Shown here: one piece after another, positions 33,141-46,439 of the stretch
Layout: each line of letters opens with the position of its first letter
Numbering within the stretch: the first letter of the stretch is position 1
Origin: Sinotaia quadrata
Lineage: Eukaryota; Mollusca; Gastropoda; Architaenioglossa; Viviparidae
Length of the DNA stretch: 64,000 bases
Reading direction: 5' to 3'
Assembly: GCA_028829895.1 (NCBI GenBank)
Contig: CM054179.1
Span: forward strand, 32,085,117 to 32,149,116
The notes under the pieces: generated by a model
The model's input: the letters and a program-made list of their open reading frames with translations, nothing else
What the model was told of the DNA's origin: nothing
The model's database searches: none
Made by a program: the position numbers and the translations under genes

Positions 33141-35410
33141 AAGTGAAAGGCAATAAAACTCACGACACATTTGTACAAGTTACAATGAACGTTTCTATTG
33201 TAATGCTAAATTTACCAAGCAATAAAACCTTACTAACGAAAACATTTCAACAAACGTTGTTTGCCATAGATTGTGGCAAAAAGCGTGCTAACAAGGCCCT
33301 CATTGTCAATAGGAAACGAAGCAAATCATAGCAATAACAAGCTGATGAAATTTGATAACATGTCAAAAGGAATGAATTTTCAGTGCACACTTTAACATTA
33401 AAAAATGATAAAGAACTTAACTTCCTCAATCTTGTCAAAAATTAAATTATATAAAAATGTAAGTCATCAAACTCTTTTAATTAAATGTATTATATATGGA
33501 GTAATTTTTGTTGCCTATCCCTATTTCTAAACTGAATTGTTATATAAATTGTTAAAATGTCGAAGTGACCCGACCTTGGCACTTCGTATGTTTGTAAGTG
33601 TCAGAGCTGGAAATAAACATTCGAGTTGAGAATATGCTAGAACTTGCTGATGTAAAGCAAACCAATTCCAAATGGATGAGTAGTTTTTATTACCATTTGG
33701 TTAAGATTTACGAGAACGAGACCAGCTAATTGTCTGAGATAAAATAGTTTACCATTTGTATTTGTATGCATTACTTTAACCCATATGTATACAGCCATGT
33801 CTAAATCTTTCATTCACTTCTGTATACAGAGCAAATATATAAACCTAGTCCTTTCACGCACATTTGTATAAACAATCGTTTATTATATTCGTGCACATTT
33901 ATGTACACATCTGTGAAGAAACGTTCGCTGATGTTATGATGATGATGATGATATCAAATAATATTGCATAACTAAATACAAGTGGATAGAATCTAAATTC
34001 GTATATTGATAATAAATCCCAGTAAGACACCCACATTTTCTCCCACTTATCGGATCACCTGACGATGCAGAACTCTACCTTTTACTCACATGTAGATAGA
34101 CGTTCTACTGACACATAATTATTCCCTGCAGGAGGAACGTTTTACTAAAGGAGTAAATCGATCTGTCTTTGAGTTATTTTAACAAGCCCCCTCCACCCAT
34201 TATTACTCCAAACAAATAACTTAAATAGTATGTTCATGAAGTACAAATAAGAAGCAGCAATACATTTATTAAACCAACAATTAAAACCTAAATGAATACA
34301 GATAAAAAGGACATACATTTATATGAGTACATAGGATAAATGTCAGATAAAGTCCACCATTTATTGTCTCTATCCTAAGAATAAAATAATCAAGATAATA
34401 ATCAATATAAGATTTATGAGTCTGTTTTTCATCACAGAATCAGGAGTGGAAAGAAAAATAATTAATTAACTTGATCTTTCTATGACATAATCTGTTACTG
34501 GGTGAGGGTCTCTTTTAGCTGAGCTTTGGATAACAGGTCTAACGTGCACCTCTAGGTTTGCTACCCGAACTCTGCATGAAATCTCTAAAGACCAAAGACA
34601 AACCTATCTTCTGCCATTTTGTTCTTGAACAGAGATTCACTTAAACCAATTTCCAGCAACCATGTTGCCAGCAAGTGTAACACATGGTGTTTTACTGGTA
34701 TAGCTCAAATAGAGTTAAATGGATCACTGCAGTCTGTAGCAGATACAAGGAACAAAAATAAAGCATGCTCCTTTCTGCAAAAAGTCAAATCAAGGGACAG
34801 TGTTAAGATTCAGGTTTAAAATGTGTCTACACTCCATATCTCTCTACAAGCATTGTCTAACTTACATTCCTGAAATAGAATTCATTAGCTCAATTCACAC
34901 ACGTGATCATAAAATATAATATAATCAAATTCATGAATTACATTTCCACAGGAACAATGGAATATGTCCAACAATGCAATACAAAATATCTCTAATTAGA
35001 AGCAATGAAACAGCAGTTAAAATACAGAACAACATACCTAAACTAATTGCAAACCCATAAAATCAACATTCTAAATACATGAAATTATCTCTGAGTCTAA
35101 TATGCAGTAGTCCAAAGTGCACAAAAATATTTCTAAGTCCACTCTTTCTTCATCAGTCAGATAACTCACCACCTCATGATTAGCCTTTAAGACCAGATTG
35201 AGACCAGATTGATGACAAACAAAATCAAAGTGATAGAACAAGGGATTTTTTTGCCTGACTCCTATTGGTTAGATTTATTGTTGGCCAGTATCAGGTCATT
35301 GGTCGGTTATAACTGGCCAGTCTCCTAGAACTGGTTAGCGTGACTGGATGGGCTAGTTTTTTTCTGACAACCTCAGCAGCTTGATTTGCTCACTTCAAAG
35401 AAACTTCGAC

Positions 35411-35450
35411 TATAAAAATTCTGCACGGGCGGCATGGTAATCTCTTCAGG
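35411..35450 (+). promoter_or_regulatory. Candidate TATA promoter with nearby splice donor
   Basis: tataaaaa (35411-35418) lies upstream of a GC-richer start-like stretch (cacgggcggc) and a consensus-like donor tcttcag|gtaatc at 35449/35450. An attggt (CCAAT-type) word lies upstream near 35300. These elements are in plausible order for a small first exon, but no downstream coding exon is identified. Confidence 0.25.
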
Positions 35451-35844
35451 TAATCGTGTAGCTATGGTTCTGGGAATTGTGTATTCTTTACATATTATTC
35501 TTAACGAGCATGCATGACGTAGCTTTCCACTCTTGCTATATTAAATATTAGCAGCATAAATATAATAATTACTTCATAAACATATGCAGGCAACTTTATT
35601 TGTCATTACATCCATATATAAATCTAGTCCTTTCATGCACATTATGTAAGCACAGCAGAATATAAATATTCACACAATTCACATGTAATGTTATGTTTTA
35701 CTCCTTTATACACAGCTCTGCATAATTCTATCCTTTCACATCATTTATTTATCTTCTATTATCTTCAGATCGATATTTAATTCAATAATTCATTACACAT
35801 ATTTATAAACAATTATGTACCTATCTTTAGTGAGATATTTGACC

Positions 35845-36480
35845 TTTAAGGTTCTTTATGCGGGTCAGTAGTTAATATTTTTACATAAATTTAATGAGAT
35901 ACTTAACTGTAAGTTTCCTTATGCAGGTCAGTAGTTAATATTATTACATATCTTTACGCAAAACCATCTCTTTCTCTTGCATAAAATAATTGTCTTTATA
36001 TAGAGCACTATCATGTAGTGTATATATCTTTTAACCAAACACATTCTTTATTCCATACACTTTATGTAGAACACTTGTGATGTAGTGTACAAATCTTTTA
36101 AGTAAACACATTCTTTATTCATACATTTTACGTAGACTACTGGTGATGTTGCAAGTGTACTTTTGTAGCAAACACATTCTTTCTTCCATACGTTTTACAT
36201 AAACTACTGATGATGTAGAGTGTGTCTTTTAAGCAAACACATTCTTTCTTCCATACATTTTACGTAAACTACTGATGATGTGGGGTATGTGTTTATTTAG
36301 CAAACACATTCTTTCTTCCATACATTTTACATAAACTACTGATGATGTAGTATAGAATAGACACAATTACATGGATCAAACAACATTACATGGAGCAGGC
36401 ACAATTACATGGAGCAGTCACCATTACATGGAGCAGTCACAATTACATGGAGTAGGCACAATTACATGGAATAATCGCAA
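35845..36480. repeat. Three short tandem repeats (about 70, 60 and 19-bp units)
   Basis: 35845-35965 is a two-copy repeat (gagatatttgacctttaagg..). 35995-36355 has about six units ending aacacattctttcttccata. 36360-36470 repeats acaattacatggagcagtc. 36480-36890 is unique. Confidence 0.8.
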
Positions 36481-36899
36481 ATAACTCTCGGTCTTTAGCC
36501 ACTTAGGTTCCAGATACCCGCTTGTCTCAGTCTATAGCCACATAGGCTCCAGGCTTGCCTCAGTAATACTATAAATTCTATGTACTACGTGAAAAGCCAA
36601 GAATCGTTACGAACCAGAGTGGTCGGGTGGGTTGCGTTTTGCAGTGACACTTTGAGGAAGGAAAACTTTCGTTTCCTCACTGACGAAAAAAGAAGGGAGA
36701 CAGTGGGTGTGGCTTGCGAAAATGCATGAACAATATTCTTTTATTTTACACTGACAAATTAAAGTCGCGTATATAAACACACACAAAAACACGCGGGAAA
36801 AACAAATTAAATCTTACCTACCATAATAGTTTATAAATATTCTAATAATACCTATGTCCCGCTCTAGATTTAGTTTCCCGAAAGGGAAGGAATAAAAGT

Positions 36900-37170
36900 C
36901 TGGTCATCGGAAAGCACGTAACGTCATGTTGGTGGAGAGCAATACATTGTAACGTCAATCTGACAGATTTCATTAACAGTCTGATGGACAGCAATTCAGT
37001 GCAGTTCCAGTGTGGGAGAATTTTAGAATCTGTTTGGGATGACGTAATGTTAATAGATAGCAAAAGAGCACAGTTTCAATCTAAGAGGATTTCATCAGAA
37101 GTCTCTGATGGCGTCACATTGATGGACAGCAATAGAGTGCAGTTCCTGTCTGAGAGGATTTCGCCAGCAG
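36900..37170. repeat. Tandem repeat, about 80-bp unit, 3 copies
   Basis: Units share acagcaatacagtgcagttc, gaggatttcatcagcagtct and a gacgtaatgtt-like part. Confidence 0.7.
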
Positions 37171-37464
37171 TCTGTTTGCTGTACAATCGAACACATAATT
37201 GTCAGACGAAAGAGAAGCGTCATTCTATTGTCTGTCGATTTGTTTGTAAATTTCACATCATTTGAGGTCTTCAAATGGTAAATTTCTTTATTATAAGTTC
37301 ATTAGGACCTTCTATAAATTATAAAGTCTCTGTACCATATAGCTCATTGGACGTTATAAAATTATATAGTATAATACTATATATATACAGTATTATACCT
37401 TTAAAGTCTTGAACTTGTGCTCTCTCTTTCGCTCTCTCTCTGTATCGTGGGAATATTAATGGAC

Positions 37465-37483
37465 TGTGTGCGTGTGTGTGTGC

Positions 37484-37529
<46 letters not shown>
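37465..37529. repeat. (TG)n microsatellite
   Basis: TG/CG dinucleotide tract of about 65 bp beginning tgtgtgcgtg. Confidence 0.95.
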
Positions 37530-37532
<3 letters not shown>

Positions 37533-37689
37533 CATAACTTGTCATTTAAACAATTATTTATATTATATAGCATTTCCATTATTTTCTGTATTATTTCTCA
37601 AGAGCACAATTACTTAATTGTATAACAGTTCAAAAAATATTTTGTATTTGGACAACTCAGTACATTACACAGCTTTTGGATCCAAACAT

Positions 37690-38025
37690 AAAATTGATTT
37701 TGACCACTTCTGAAAAACTGATTTGACCACTTCTTAAGCTGTCTAGGTGAAAAACTGATTTGGACCACCTCTTAGAGCTGTCTAGGTGAAAAACTGATTT
37801 GGACCACGTTTTAATCTGTCTAGATGAAAAACTGATTTGGACCACCTCTTAAAGCTGTCTAGGTGAAAAACTTATTTGGACCACGTTTTAATCTGTCTAG
37901 ATGAAAAACTGATTTGGACCACCTCTTAAAGCTGTCTAGGTGAAAAACTGATTTGGACCACGTTTTAATCTGTCTAGATGAAAAACTGATTTGGACCACT
38001 TCTTCATCTGTCTAGATGAAGATCT
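37690..38025. repeat. Minisatellite, about 39-40 bp unit, 8 copies
   Basis: Units read aaaaactgatttggaccacg followed by ttttaatctgtctagatg. Two unit variants alternate (acgttttaatc / acctcttaaagc), showing a two-unit higher-order repeat. 38026-38900 has no recognised feature. Confidence 0.85.
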
Positions 38026-38919
38026 ATTTTGTATAATTCCAATATTGATTATGGTAAAAATGTAACAGGAAAAAATGGCAGCCAATATAAATAATTGAAC
38101 AGCAGACACGATGTAATCTTGCCAGGTGATTCAATAACAAGTAGACAAGAATCCCCCCTCCTCCAATACTGCGTTTGAAATCAAAATCAAAATCACTACG
38201 TCTAAATTCAGTAATATCTTTGGTGTAGCAAGTAACCATCCCCGAGCAAAGAAAGCCTCTCATCAACAAGCTTTCATGCAGTGAACGCATTTTGAGTGTA
38301 TCGGGCAAATTTAAAAAAAAAAACTCGCTTAACTTTCTGAATGTTTTGCTGTTTTGAGACATGAATATATTATCGACTTTGACCTATTTCAAGTCTCCAT
38401 ACTCCTACCCCAGAAATAAAACGGGTGCTTTCAATACATGGGAAGAGCACGCCTACAAATAAATATACGAACGGGGTGGTGGTGGAGGGAAAGTTATGAG
38501 CTAAAAAAAAATACAAATATGTTTAGTCGACAAACGCGTGATCTCCCAAAGACTAGGGTCGCAGATTGCATGTTACATCCTATCCGATCCTTGTGGTAGG
38601 GATTGACACGGTTGTGTATAAGTATACAAGTAATATTGAAGGAACCATATCGTAATCATTTAGACAACATTAAAATGAAAATAATAATATAGAGGCAAGA
38701 ACAAGAAGACAGACCACGGTCATAAGAGAATCAGGACTAGAGACTATTCATACTGATAAAAGTCATATAAATTGAAGGCGCCATATTATTTCAAAACACC
38801 TTCCATGACTGTCATTTGTATGACTATAAATTATAATACAACAAATACAAGTCTGGAGTATATATAATGTAGGGGACACCATCTTCGTGCATGGTTAATT
38901 ATTTAGTTTCAAGGTCAAC

Positions 38920-39245
38920 CCGCTATTTAGAGAATACCAGCTCCAAGATTAATTGCGAATTCTTAAAGATTTGCCCGCTGTCTAGAGGATACCATAACTG
39001 AGGTTAATTACGAATTCTTAAAGATTTCCTAGCTTTCTAGAGAACACCATAACTGAGGCTAATTACGAATGTTTAAAGAGCTGCTCGTTGTCTAGAGGAC
39101 ACCATAACTGAGGTTAATTACGAATGTTTAAAGAGCTACTCGTTGTCTAGAGGACACCATAACTGTGGTTAAAGATTCTTAAAGATTTCCTAGCTTTCTA
39201 GAGGACACCATAACTGAATTCGTAAAGAGCTACTCGCTATCTAAA
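38920..39245. repeat. Minisatellite, about 55-bp unit, 6 copies
   Basis: Units share ctagaggacaccataactga, ggttaattacgaat and a cttaaag..tcg part. Confidence 0.85.
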
Positions 39246-39384
39246 GGACACTATAATTCTGAGGAGGTAACGGTCTCTATTAAGTGAAGCAAACGTATCC
39301 TAGGTAAAGTAAGATCTAAAGTTGATTTAGGATTTGTAAAACACTTGTGATGTAATGGAAAGTGAATCACATTTTGTTGAGGAC

Positions 39385-39655
39385 ACACTTCTGCTTTCAG
39401 GATAGCTTCATGTAGATATCCCTTTTGTAGCGGTCCGGATACTATCATTTGGATAACCCTTTTGTAGCGGTCCGGATACTATCATTTGGATAACAATTTG
39501 TAGAGGTCCGGATACTATCATTTGGATAACAAATTTGTAGAAGTCAGGATAGCTTCATGTGGATATCCCTTTAGTAGAGGTCAGGATAGCATCATTTGGA
39601 TAACCATTTTGTAGGATCAAGTAGCTTCATTTAGATTATCCTTTCATAGAGGTCA
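39385..39655. repeat. Minisatellite, about 38-40 bp unit, about 7 copies
   Basis: Units read ttgtagaggtccggatacta followed by tcatttggataaccctt, with a second type (caggatagcttcatgtggat). Confidence 0.85.
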
Positions 39656-39759
39656 GACACAATGAGTAGCTGTGCTGTAATGACTGTCTTTTCGATATGT
39701 GTTTTGCAGAGGACAAAGTTGTACACTCATTAGTGTCTGATGTGTTGATGGGCACCTGT

Positions 39760-40275
39760 TCCCTAATACTTTTCTTAACTTTACACCTGTTTCGTAAAGC
39801 ACTAATACTTTTCTTAACTTTACACCTGTTTCGTAAAACACTAATACTTTTCTTAACTTTACACCTGTTTCGCAAAGCACTAATACTTTTCTTAACTTTA
39901 CACCTGTTTCGTAAAGCACTAATACTGTTCTTAACTTTACACCTGTTTCGCAAAGCACTAATATTCTTCTTAACTTTACAACTGTTTCGTAAAGCACTAA
40001 TACTCTTCTTAACTTTACAACTGTTTCGTAAAGCACTAATCATGTGCCTAACTTTACACCTGTTTCATAAAGCACTAATATTCTTGTTAAATTTACTTCT
40101 GTTTCATAAAGCACTAATACTCTTCTTACTGTACACCTGTTTCGTAAGCACTAATACTCTTCTTACACCTGTTTCGTAAACTCTAACACACTTCTTAACT
40201 TTACACCTGTTTTGTAAAGCACTAATACTAGTCTTAACTTTACACCGGTTTCGTAAACACTAATACTCTTCGTAA
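39760..40275. repeat. Minisatellite, 39-bp unit, about 13 copies
   Basis: Units read actaatacttttcttaactt followed by tacacctgtttcgtaaagc. The 13-codon unit opens several long frames on both strands, all artefacts. From 40280 to 41095 nothing is recognised. Confidence 0.9.
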
Positions 40276-41099
40276 TTTTGGATTTGGTTTTATGTATATT
40301 TTCTACAGGACACATTAATTTCATGCATGTGGTGATAGAGGTATATGCACACGGTACATTTAACAGATGATTGTTTAGCGTGCGATGATCGAGAGATGTA
40401 ATGATGAAAATGTCATTCGCAGATTAGAGATGTAATGACGATGACGAATGTGTTTTTCTTTGTTCAGGAAAAATCACAACTTAACTGAAGACACCTTAAC
40501 TGCAACTTGAAACCACACGTACATCTGGCTTATACCGGTGCCTTCAGCACAGACTTTTGATAAATATTGTGATATTTATTCTTTATTTGGGAGTCCACGT
40601 GACATGAAGTTATGGATACATTATTAGGTAAGTGATTGCCGTATTTTTCCTTGTGTAACATGCATTGCTTTGTGTTGTGAACGTTGGTTATATTTGTAAC
40701 ATGCAGACAAACAAACATAATAACGTTACAGTTATTGACTGATTACAACACATAAAGTGTATATGTCAATTATGATGTAATATAAATGGATATCATGTGA
40801 TGTCCTGACAGCTATACAAGTGTAATAAAGTGCAACAAAATATAACAGAAAATTGTGAACAAAAAAGCACCTGCAAGCATTCAGAAATTTATGACCTGTC
40901 ACTCCATTATTTGTACCTGTCGGTGTGACCCTGTATTTCTGGGCATGTTTCGGCGAGAAGGACCATGCTCTTGTATGTTATAAAACTCGTGTGTGTCGTG
41001 TGAAAGGTCATTTCCTGTGAAAACATCAGCGTCAAGGCTTTTCAAATAGCATTAAGATAAATAGGGAGACGGTTTTCAATTCATTGAGCTTGAAATAGA

Positions 41100-41530
41100 T
41101 CTCTTTCCTTACCAATAAGTCAGAGAATGCACATAAGTGTTCTGTACAGTTTTAAAACGTCTGTCCACACCAATAAGTCAGTTCTGTACATAAGTGTTCA
41201 GTTTTAAAAACGTCGTCCATATAAGTGTTCCGTATAGTTTTAAAAGTGTTTGTCGATATCGGCAAGTAAGTGTTTGTACATAAGTGTTCCGTACTGTTTT
41301 AAAACGACTGTTCATATCAGTAAGTCAGTATTGTACATAGGCCTAAGTGTTCCGTATAGTTTTAAACCGTCTTTCCATATCAGCAATTCAGTAATGTACA
41401 TAAGTGTTCCGTATAGTTTTAAACCGTCTTTCCATATCAGTAATTCAGTAATGTACATAAGTGTTCCGTATAGTTTTAAACCGTCTTTCCATATCAGTAA
41501 TTCAGTAATGTACCTAAGTGTTCCGCGCAG
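41100..41530. repeat. Minisatellite, about 57-bp unit, about 7 copies
   Basis: Units read acataagtgttccgtatagt, ttaaaccgtctttccat and cagtaattcagtaatgt. The last three copies are nearly identical. Confidence 0.9.
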
Positions 41531-41959
41531 TTGAGAGCGTGCGTACGTATGAAGTTAATGCCACGTGATCTCCATCATGTTTTGATTGAAATCTCGTGAG
41601 ATTTGCACTTGAGCCCCGTGTGGTGCTCCCCGTACTGTTCGTGCCAGGAAAGAAAACTAACTTCTCACGCCCATGTCGTCATGCATGCATTGATTCTCTG
41701 AATAAGTTCAAAGCCATGAAAGACAAATTGGTGTTCTCCCCCACCCTCCATTTTCATACAAGCATTGCTTCTCGAAATGGGTTCAAATCCAGGAAAAAAT
41801 AGCTATTCACGCCCATGTTATTATGCGTGCTTCGCTTCTCTAAACAAATTGCTTCTCTCTCAAAAATTAGCCATTACGGGTTCTTCCCCACTTAATTATA
41901 AAAAGAAAAAAATCTATTTTTAATTAAATAATTCAAGTCAACTCGTGAGTATGTGAAAA

Positions 41960-42180
41960 AGAGAGAGAAACAGAAACAGAGACAAAAAGATCAAATAAGA
42001 AAGAAAGAGAGAATTAAAAGAAAGAGAATGATAGAAAAAGTGAGTAAGAGAAAAAGCGAGGGAAAGCAAGAGTGAAAAGAGGAAGAAATACGAAGACAGA
42101 AAGGTAAAAAGAAAAAGAAAGTGAGAAATAGTTAGAAAGTGAGAGAGGGGGAAGGAGAGAGAATGAGGAAAGAAGATTGA
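41960..42180. repeat. Purine-rich (GA/AAG) tract
   Basis: A run dominated by agagaaagaa-type words on the + strand. 42181-44060 is otherwise plain AT-rich DNA with one diverged duplication around 43330-43490 (gtcattt..cagt..tgttgtac..aatcaatttaaaaataaa). Confidence 0.75.
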
Positions 42181-44063
42181 ACGCGATTCAGTGTGTCTCC
42201 ATTTAATTCTTTATATTTTTAATAATGCATTTCTCTGTTGTCAGATTGAGAATAAGTGCACGTAATTTTTGTGTCTCTATAGGTGTCTGTATGTGTGTAT
42301 GTCCGTGAATTTGTTTAACGTTTCGTTACTTCTATGCTAATAAATCTCAGATATATACAATGTTATCAGACTGGCGCACTAAAACTGTAGCTTCTTAAAA
42401 TCTGTTCATCTAACCTGTCACTCCTTGACTGAATTATTCTTTAAGAGAGTAAATCATATATAGTAGAATGCATGCCATTTACAAAATTAATTCAACAAAT
42501 TTGTCTCAACGTCACAATGTTTTAGGAAGACTTGCTGTGATATATTGCAAGTTGCTAATGGAACCTCTCTCCCCCTTTTCCTCTCCCTGTCTCTCTCTCC
42601 CTGACTCTCTATCTGTCTTCGCCCCCTTCTGTGTCTCAACGTCATTGGAGGTTTTCATTATGAATATTGAATTCTTCAATGGCATTCCATTTTTCTGTTC
42701 AATCAATGTAAACGTTTACATATTTTGTGCAAGTGTACATCTGTTTACAGTTTACGTCAAACAAATTTATAGGTTAATTACGCGCGCGCATGCGTCATTT
42801 AAATATTCACTTTTCAATTTGGCTAATAATTCGTAGTCAAAATCAAACACACAAACAGATACACATACATAATTACATACTCACATACAAACACACACAT
42901 GCAAACAATTACACATACAAACATCGACATCATTTGACATTTTTGCTCACAAATTTAGTAGACTGTCAGACTAAATTATATTTAATACTCCACGTAATAA
43001 TAAAGGTATAATACAATAAATCAGTGCCACATACATTACACGAAAACTATCTTTAACAATTGAAATGCTTCATGTGTGAAATTGATAGCGTAGTTAGATT
43101 TCAGACGGAAAAATCAGATTAAATATCATTTTTCCGCTGTGATGTGCTCATAAGTGATTCACAAACTGGCTGATGCAGGGTATGCCCTGTCAGCGTAAAT
43201 TACAAGACCAACTCCATCGTTTCCTCTCTCATCCACCACACCCCCTCCAGTGTGCCACTCGATGTAAGTCAAAGAACCACGTTTATATCAATTTCTGTCA
43301 TAATCTCACTCTATGAAATATTATATCAGCAGGCCTACGTCATTTATCATCCAGTGTTGTACGTAATCAATTTAAAAATAAATTAATACATTCTTTTCTG
43401 TAATTAATGTTAGCAGCCTCCGTCATTTGCCAGTCCATTGTTGTACTTAATCAATTTAAAAATAAACTAATACATTCATGTTTGTAATTAAAAAATTATA
43501 ATTAATATTTTTGAAAAATAAATAAACAAGTTACTGTAATTAGCATTTTTCTTAAATAAAGAAATCAGTGGCTGTATCTAATAATTGACTGACTGAAATT
43601 ATGGAAAGTGTTTCCTGCAAAAACAGATTTCGTGCTGAGGTTTAGAAGGGATAAGAAAGTCAAAGACACAAGTTTGCGGGAGGGGTAGGATGGTGCTTAA
43701 TCAGTTGTTTCTATGTGTTGTGCCCTTTCCAGCAACAAAGTTATTATGGATGTAGCAAATAATTTATTGTTAAAGTAAATTCGCCGTCGTTTAAGAAATT
43801 ATCCAAATTTATAATTTCTCTCAGTAAGAGAATGGATAAATAAAATGAAGGACATCCAAAACAGAATAAAATACATTCACAAATTATTAACAATTAACCT
43901 TTCATTTTTGTCACATTCGTTTGACGAATATTGTCCATAGCCTTTTCTGCTCATATAAGTTTACTCATCTCCCTTGAGTATGAGCATTTTAGAAACCACA
44001 TGACTGTTTCGGGTTAGCATTGATAAAGGAACTTTTTTTGTGCAACGACCTTCTTCGTCATAG

Positions 44064-45210
44064 TGTTACGTGTCCAGTTTTTATTTATAGACCCTGCTTA
44101 GGATTTTATGGAAACCTTAATTTACTTGATTAAATTAATTCCCTCTCTTCACCCTAAACAGACTGGTTGCTCAAATTATCATTCGACTAAGTTAAAAATG
44201 CGTCTTTGTAGTTAAGACAAACAGATTTACGAACTGACAACTTGCGTACAATAGCCGGCTTGGAAACCGTTAAAACTCTCTTAAATTAATATGCATTCAA
44301 AAGGTTCATTTAGCTCAATCGTCCCCCATCCAAACCACATGATTAGGTCTATATGCATAAGAATCACTACGAAAGAGGTTTTTAACAAATGTAAAAATGA
44401 ATTTAATATTTAACATGTAACGATAACAATTAATTACGAGCACGAAGTCTAGATTTAAACAGTAGCAAATAAATCAGTGCTTATAATGAGTTACAGTCAC
44501 TGTTTATAGAAAGTTAGTTGCCCAATGGTCTTTTGGTCTCAGGAGAACAGATCATTACTCATCTGTGCTCATGAATGCCACGTGGTCTCCAAACTGGTTA
44601 GATCTGGTCCACATCACGTTGATTCATCGCTGGTACTGCCCGTAGCATCAACAGTCAACTGTCCCTCAGTTACTGTGGTGACGAATGTAGGCGAAGAATT
44701 GTTAACCGAAGTTAGCACGCATACGCCAACGTAAAACGTAGGCATGGGTTATGAAGACATGCGAGAGTCGGCATATGGCCCAAGTGTAGGTTCGAGTAGA
44801 ACAAGAACCAAGAAGAAGTAAGAAGAACAAGAGACCCGCTCTCTCAAAAGTAGATTACTGCTTCAAGCAACGGGTTTCTAGCATGACTCGGCAAATAGGC
44901 GGTGACTAGCTTAGGTAGCTGACTTGTGTGTCGACCGGGTCTGTGAGTGCGAGTGACAATTTTACCGCATGTTATCGTATTTATTAAACTGTACTGAATG
45001 CGTCACGTGACTGATCACATGGTATGTTGTTGATTCGAAATTGCTGGACAATGGTCTAAAGTTACATAATACACTTGACCTCTTTGCTAGCTTCTCAATA
45101 CTGGTGCAACACGGGAAAAGCTTTAACAAAGAATTTGATTCAAAATTTGATTTTGAATCAGCAAAACTGGGTTAGGAGTTCATGACATAGAACTGCCAGA
45201 ATCCGTCACA
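44064..45210 (-). mobile_element. Solo LTR related to the intact element
   Basis: 1147 bp, with the + strand starting TGTTACG and ending CGTCACA, flanked by the perfect duplication catag (44059-44063 and 45211-45215). It matches the 4375-5920 LTR in blocks: gaccctgcttagga, agactggttgctcaa, aatatgcattc, cacgtgactg, and ggacaatggtc near the far end. Many gaps (1147 against 1546 bp) make it a different subfamily. No internal region is present, so it is a product of LTR-LTR recombination. Confidence 0.9.
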
Positions 45211-45224
45211 CATAGTCTCGCGTA

Positions 45225-45570
45225 ACGAATTTTATCAGCAGAAGTGCATTGAGTACACAGTTTCTTGTGATGCACATTATCACTAGACTATTGTTTGTGA
45301 CGCATGTTATCACCAGACTATTGTTTTTGATGATGTTATCACCAAACTATTTTTGTGACGCATGTTATCACAAGACTATTTTTATGACGAACTTCATCAG
45401 CAGAATTGTACTTGTGGCAGACTACTTTTTATGACGTATGCTTTCTGCAGAATGCTTTTATGACGCATTTTATCAGCAGAATGTTTGTTATGATGCATTC
45501 TGTTAGGGTAAAAAATTGTGACGAGTGCTATCTGCAAACTATTGTTTGTGATGCATGTTGTCAGCAGACT
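45225..45570. repeat. Minisatellite, about 30-bp unit, about 11 copies
   Basis: Units read tgacgcatgttatcaccaga followed by ctattgttt. It begins about 10 bp beyond the solo LTR. Confidence 0.8.
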
Positions 45571-46195
45571 TTTGTTTGTAAGTATCGTGCAGTGTCATGC
45601 AGATTTGTCTAGTCTCGTGCAGTATCGTGTAGTTTTCGTGTAGTCTCATGCAGTATCGTATAATTTTTTGAGTAATCTCATGCAGTATCGTACAGCTTTG
45701 TGTGTTTTTGTGCATTGTCATGCAATCTTGTTTAGTGTCGTGCAGATGTATCGCTTGGTTTTGTTTAGTGTCGTGCAGATGTATCGCGTGGTTTTGTTTA
45801 GTGTCGTGCAGATGTATCGCGTGGTTTTGTTTAGTGTCGTGTAGATGTGTCGCGTGGTTTTGTTTAGTGTCGTGCGGATGTATCGTGTAATTTTGTTTAG
45901 TGTCGTGCAGATGTATCGTGTAGATTTGTTTAGTGTCGTGCAGATGTATCGTGTAGATTTGTTTAGTGTCGTGCAGATTATCGTGTAGTTTTGTTTAGTG
46001 TCGTGCAAATGTATCGTGTAGTTTTGTTTAGTGTTGTGCAAATGTATCGTGTAGTTTTGTTTAGTGTCGTGCAGATTTATCGTGTAGTTTTGTTTAGTGT
46101 CGTACATCTGTATCGTGTAGTTTTGTTTAGTTTCGTGCAGATTTATCGTGTGGTTCTGTGTAGTGTCGAGCAGTATCGTGCAGCTTTGTGTGACT
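45571..46195. repeat. Minisatellite, 33-bp unit, about 19 copies
   Basis: Units read gtgtcgtgcagatgtatcgt followed by gtagttttgttta. The 11-codon length opens a 164-codon - strand frame (repeats of TTLNKTTRYIC), an artefact. Confidence 0.9.
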
Positions 46196-46293
46196 AAAAT
46201 CTGTGGCCACAATCTAAGCTAGAGATTACAGAGAAAGGGCGATAATCATTAGTAATATAAAGCACCGAAATGAAAATATTTTAACCATTAAAC

Positions 46294-46335
46294 CCAGCGC
46301 GAAAGCGGCGGAAGCCGAAAGAGCCCCCCCCTCCC
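46294..46335 (-). repeat. GC-rich word shared with the insert at 22019
   Basis: 28 bp (46294-46321) are the exact reverse complement of 22019-22046, followed in both places by a G/C homopolymer. Surroundings are AT-rich. Probably the remnant of a small mobile element. Confidence 0.6.
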
Positions 46336-46439
46336 CCCATTAGCAAGCAAGCATTTTACCATTGAAGTTGTACGTGAGGGAATAAACTCTTTGATTTGCG
46401 TTCAACATTTTAAATTTTAATTAGCGTGATCATTCTTTA

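Noticed and set aside
38024..38362. 112-codon - strand frame containing GGGGILVYLL, faintly like a LINE endonuclease motif
   Set aside because: Only a few residues fit and no flanking endonuclease or RT text is present, so there is not enough to call a LINE remnant.
39636..40179. Frames of 127-160 codons on both strands
   Set aside because: The underlying unit is 39 bp, so any frame without a stop in one unit stays open through the array.
41770..41790. ggttcaaatcc, resembling a tRNA B box
   Set aside because: No A box, no acceptor stem and no CCA-type geometry around it; it lies in a loosely duplicated stretch.
45702..46212. 164-codon - strand frame and + strand Cys/Trp-rich frames
   Set aside because: Products of a 33-bp minisatellite; no start context, domain or splice signal.
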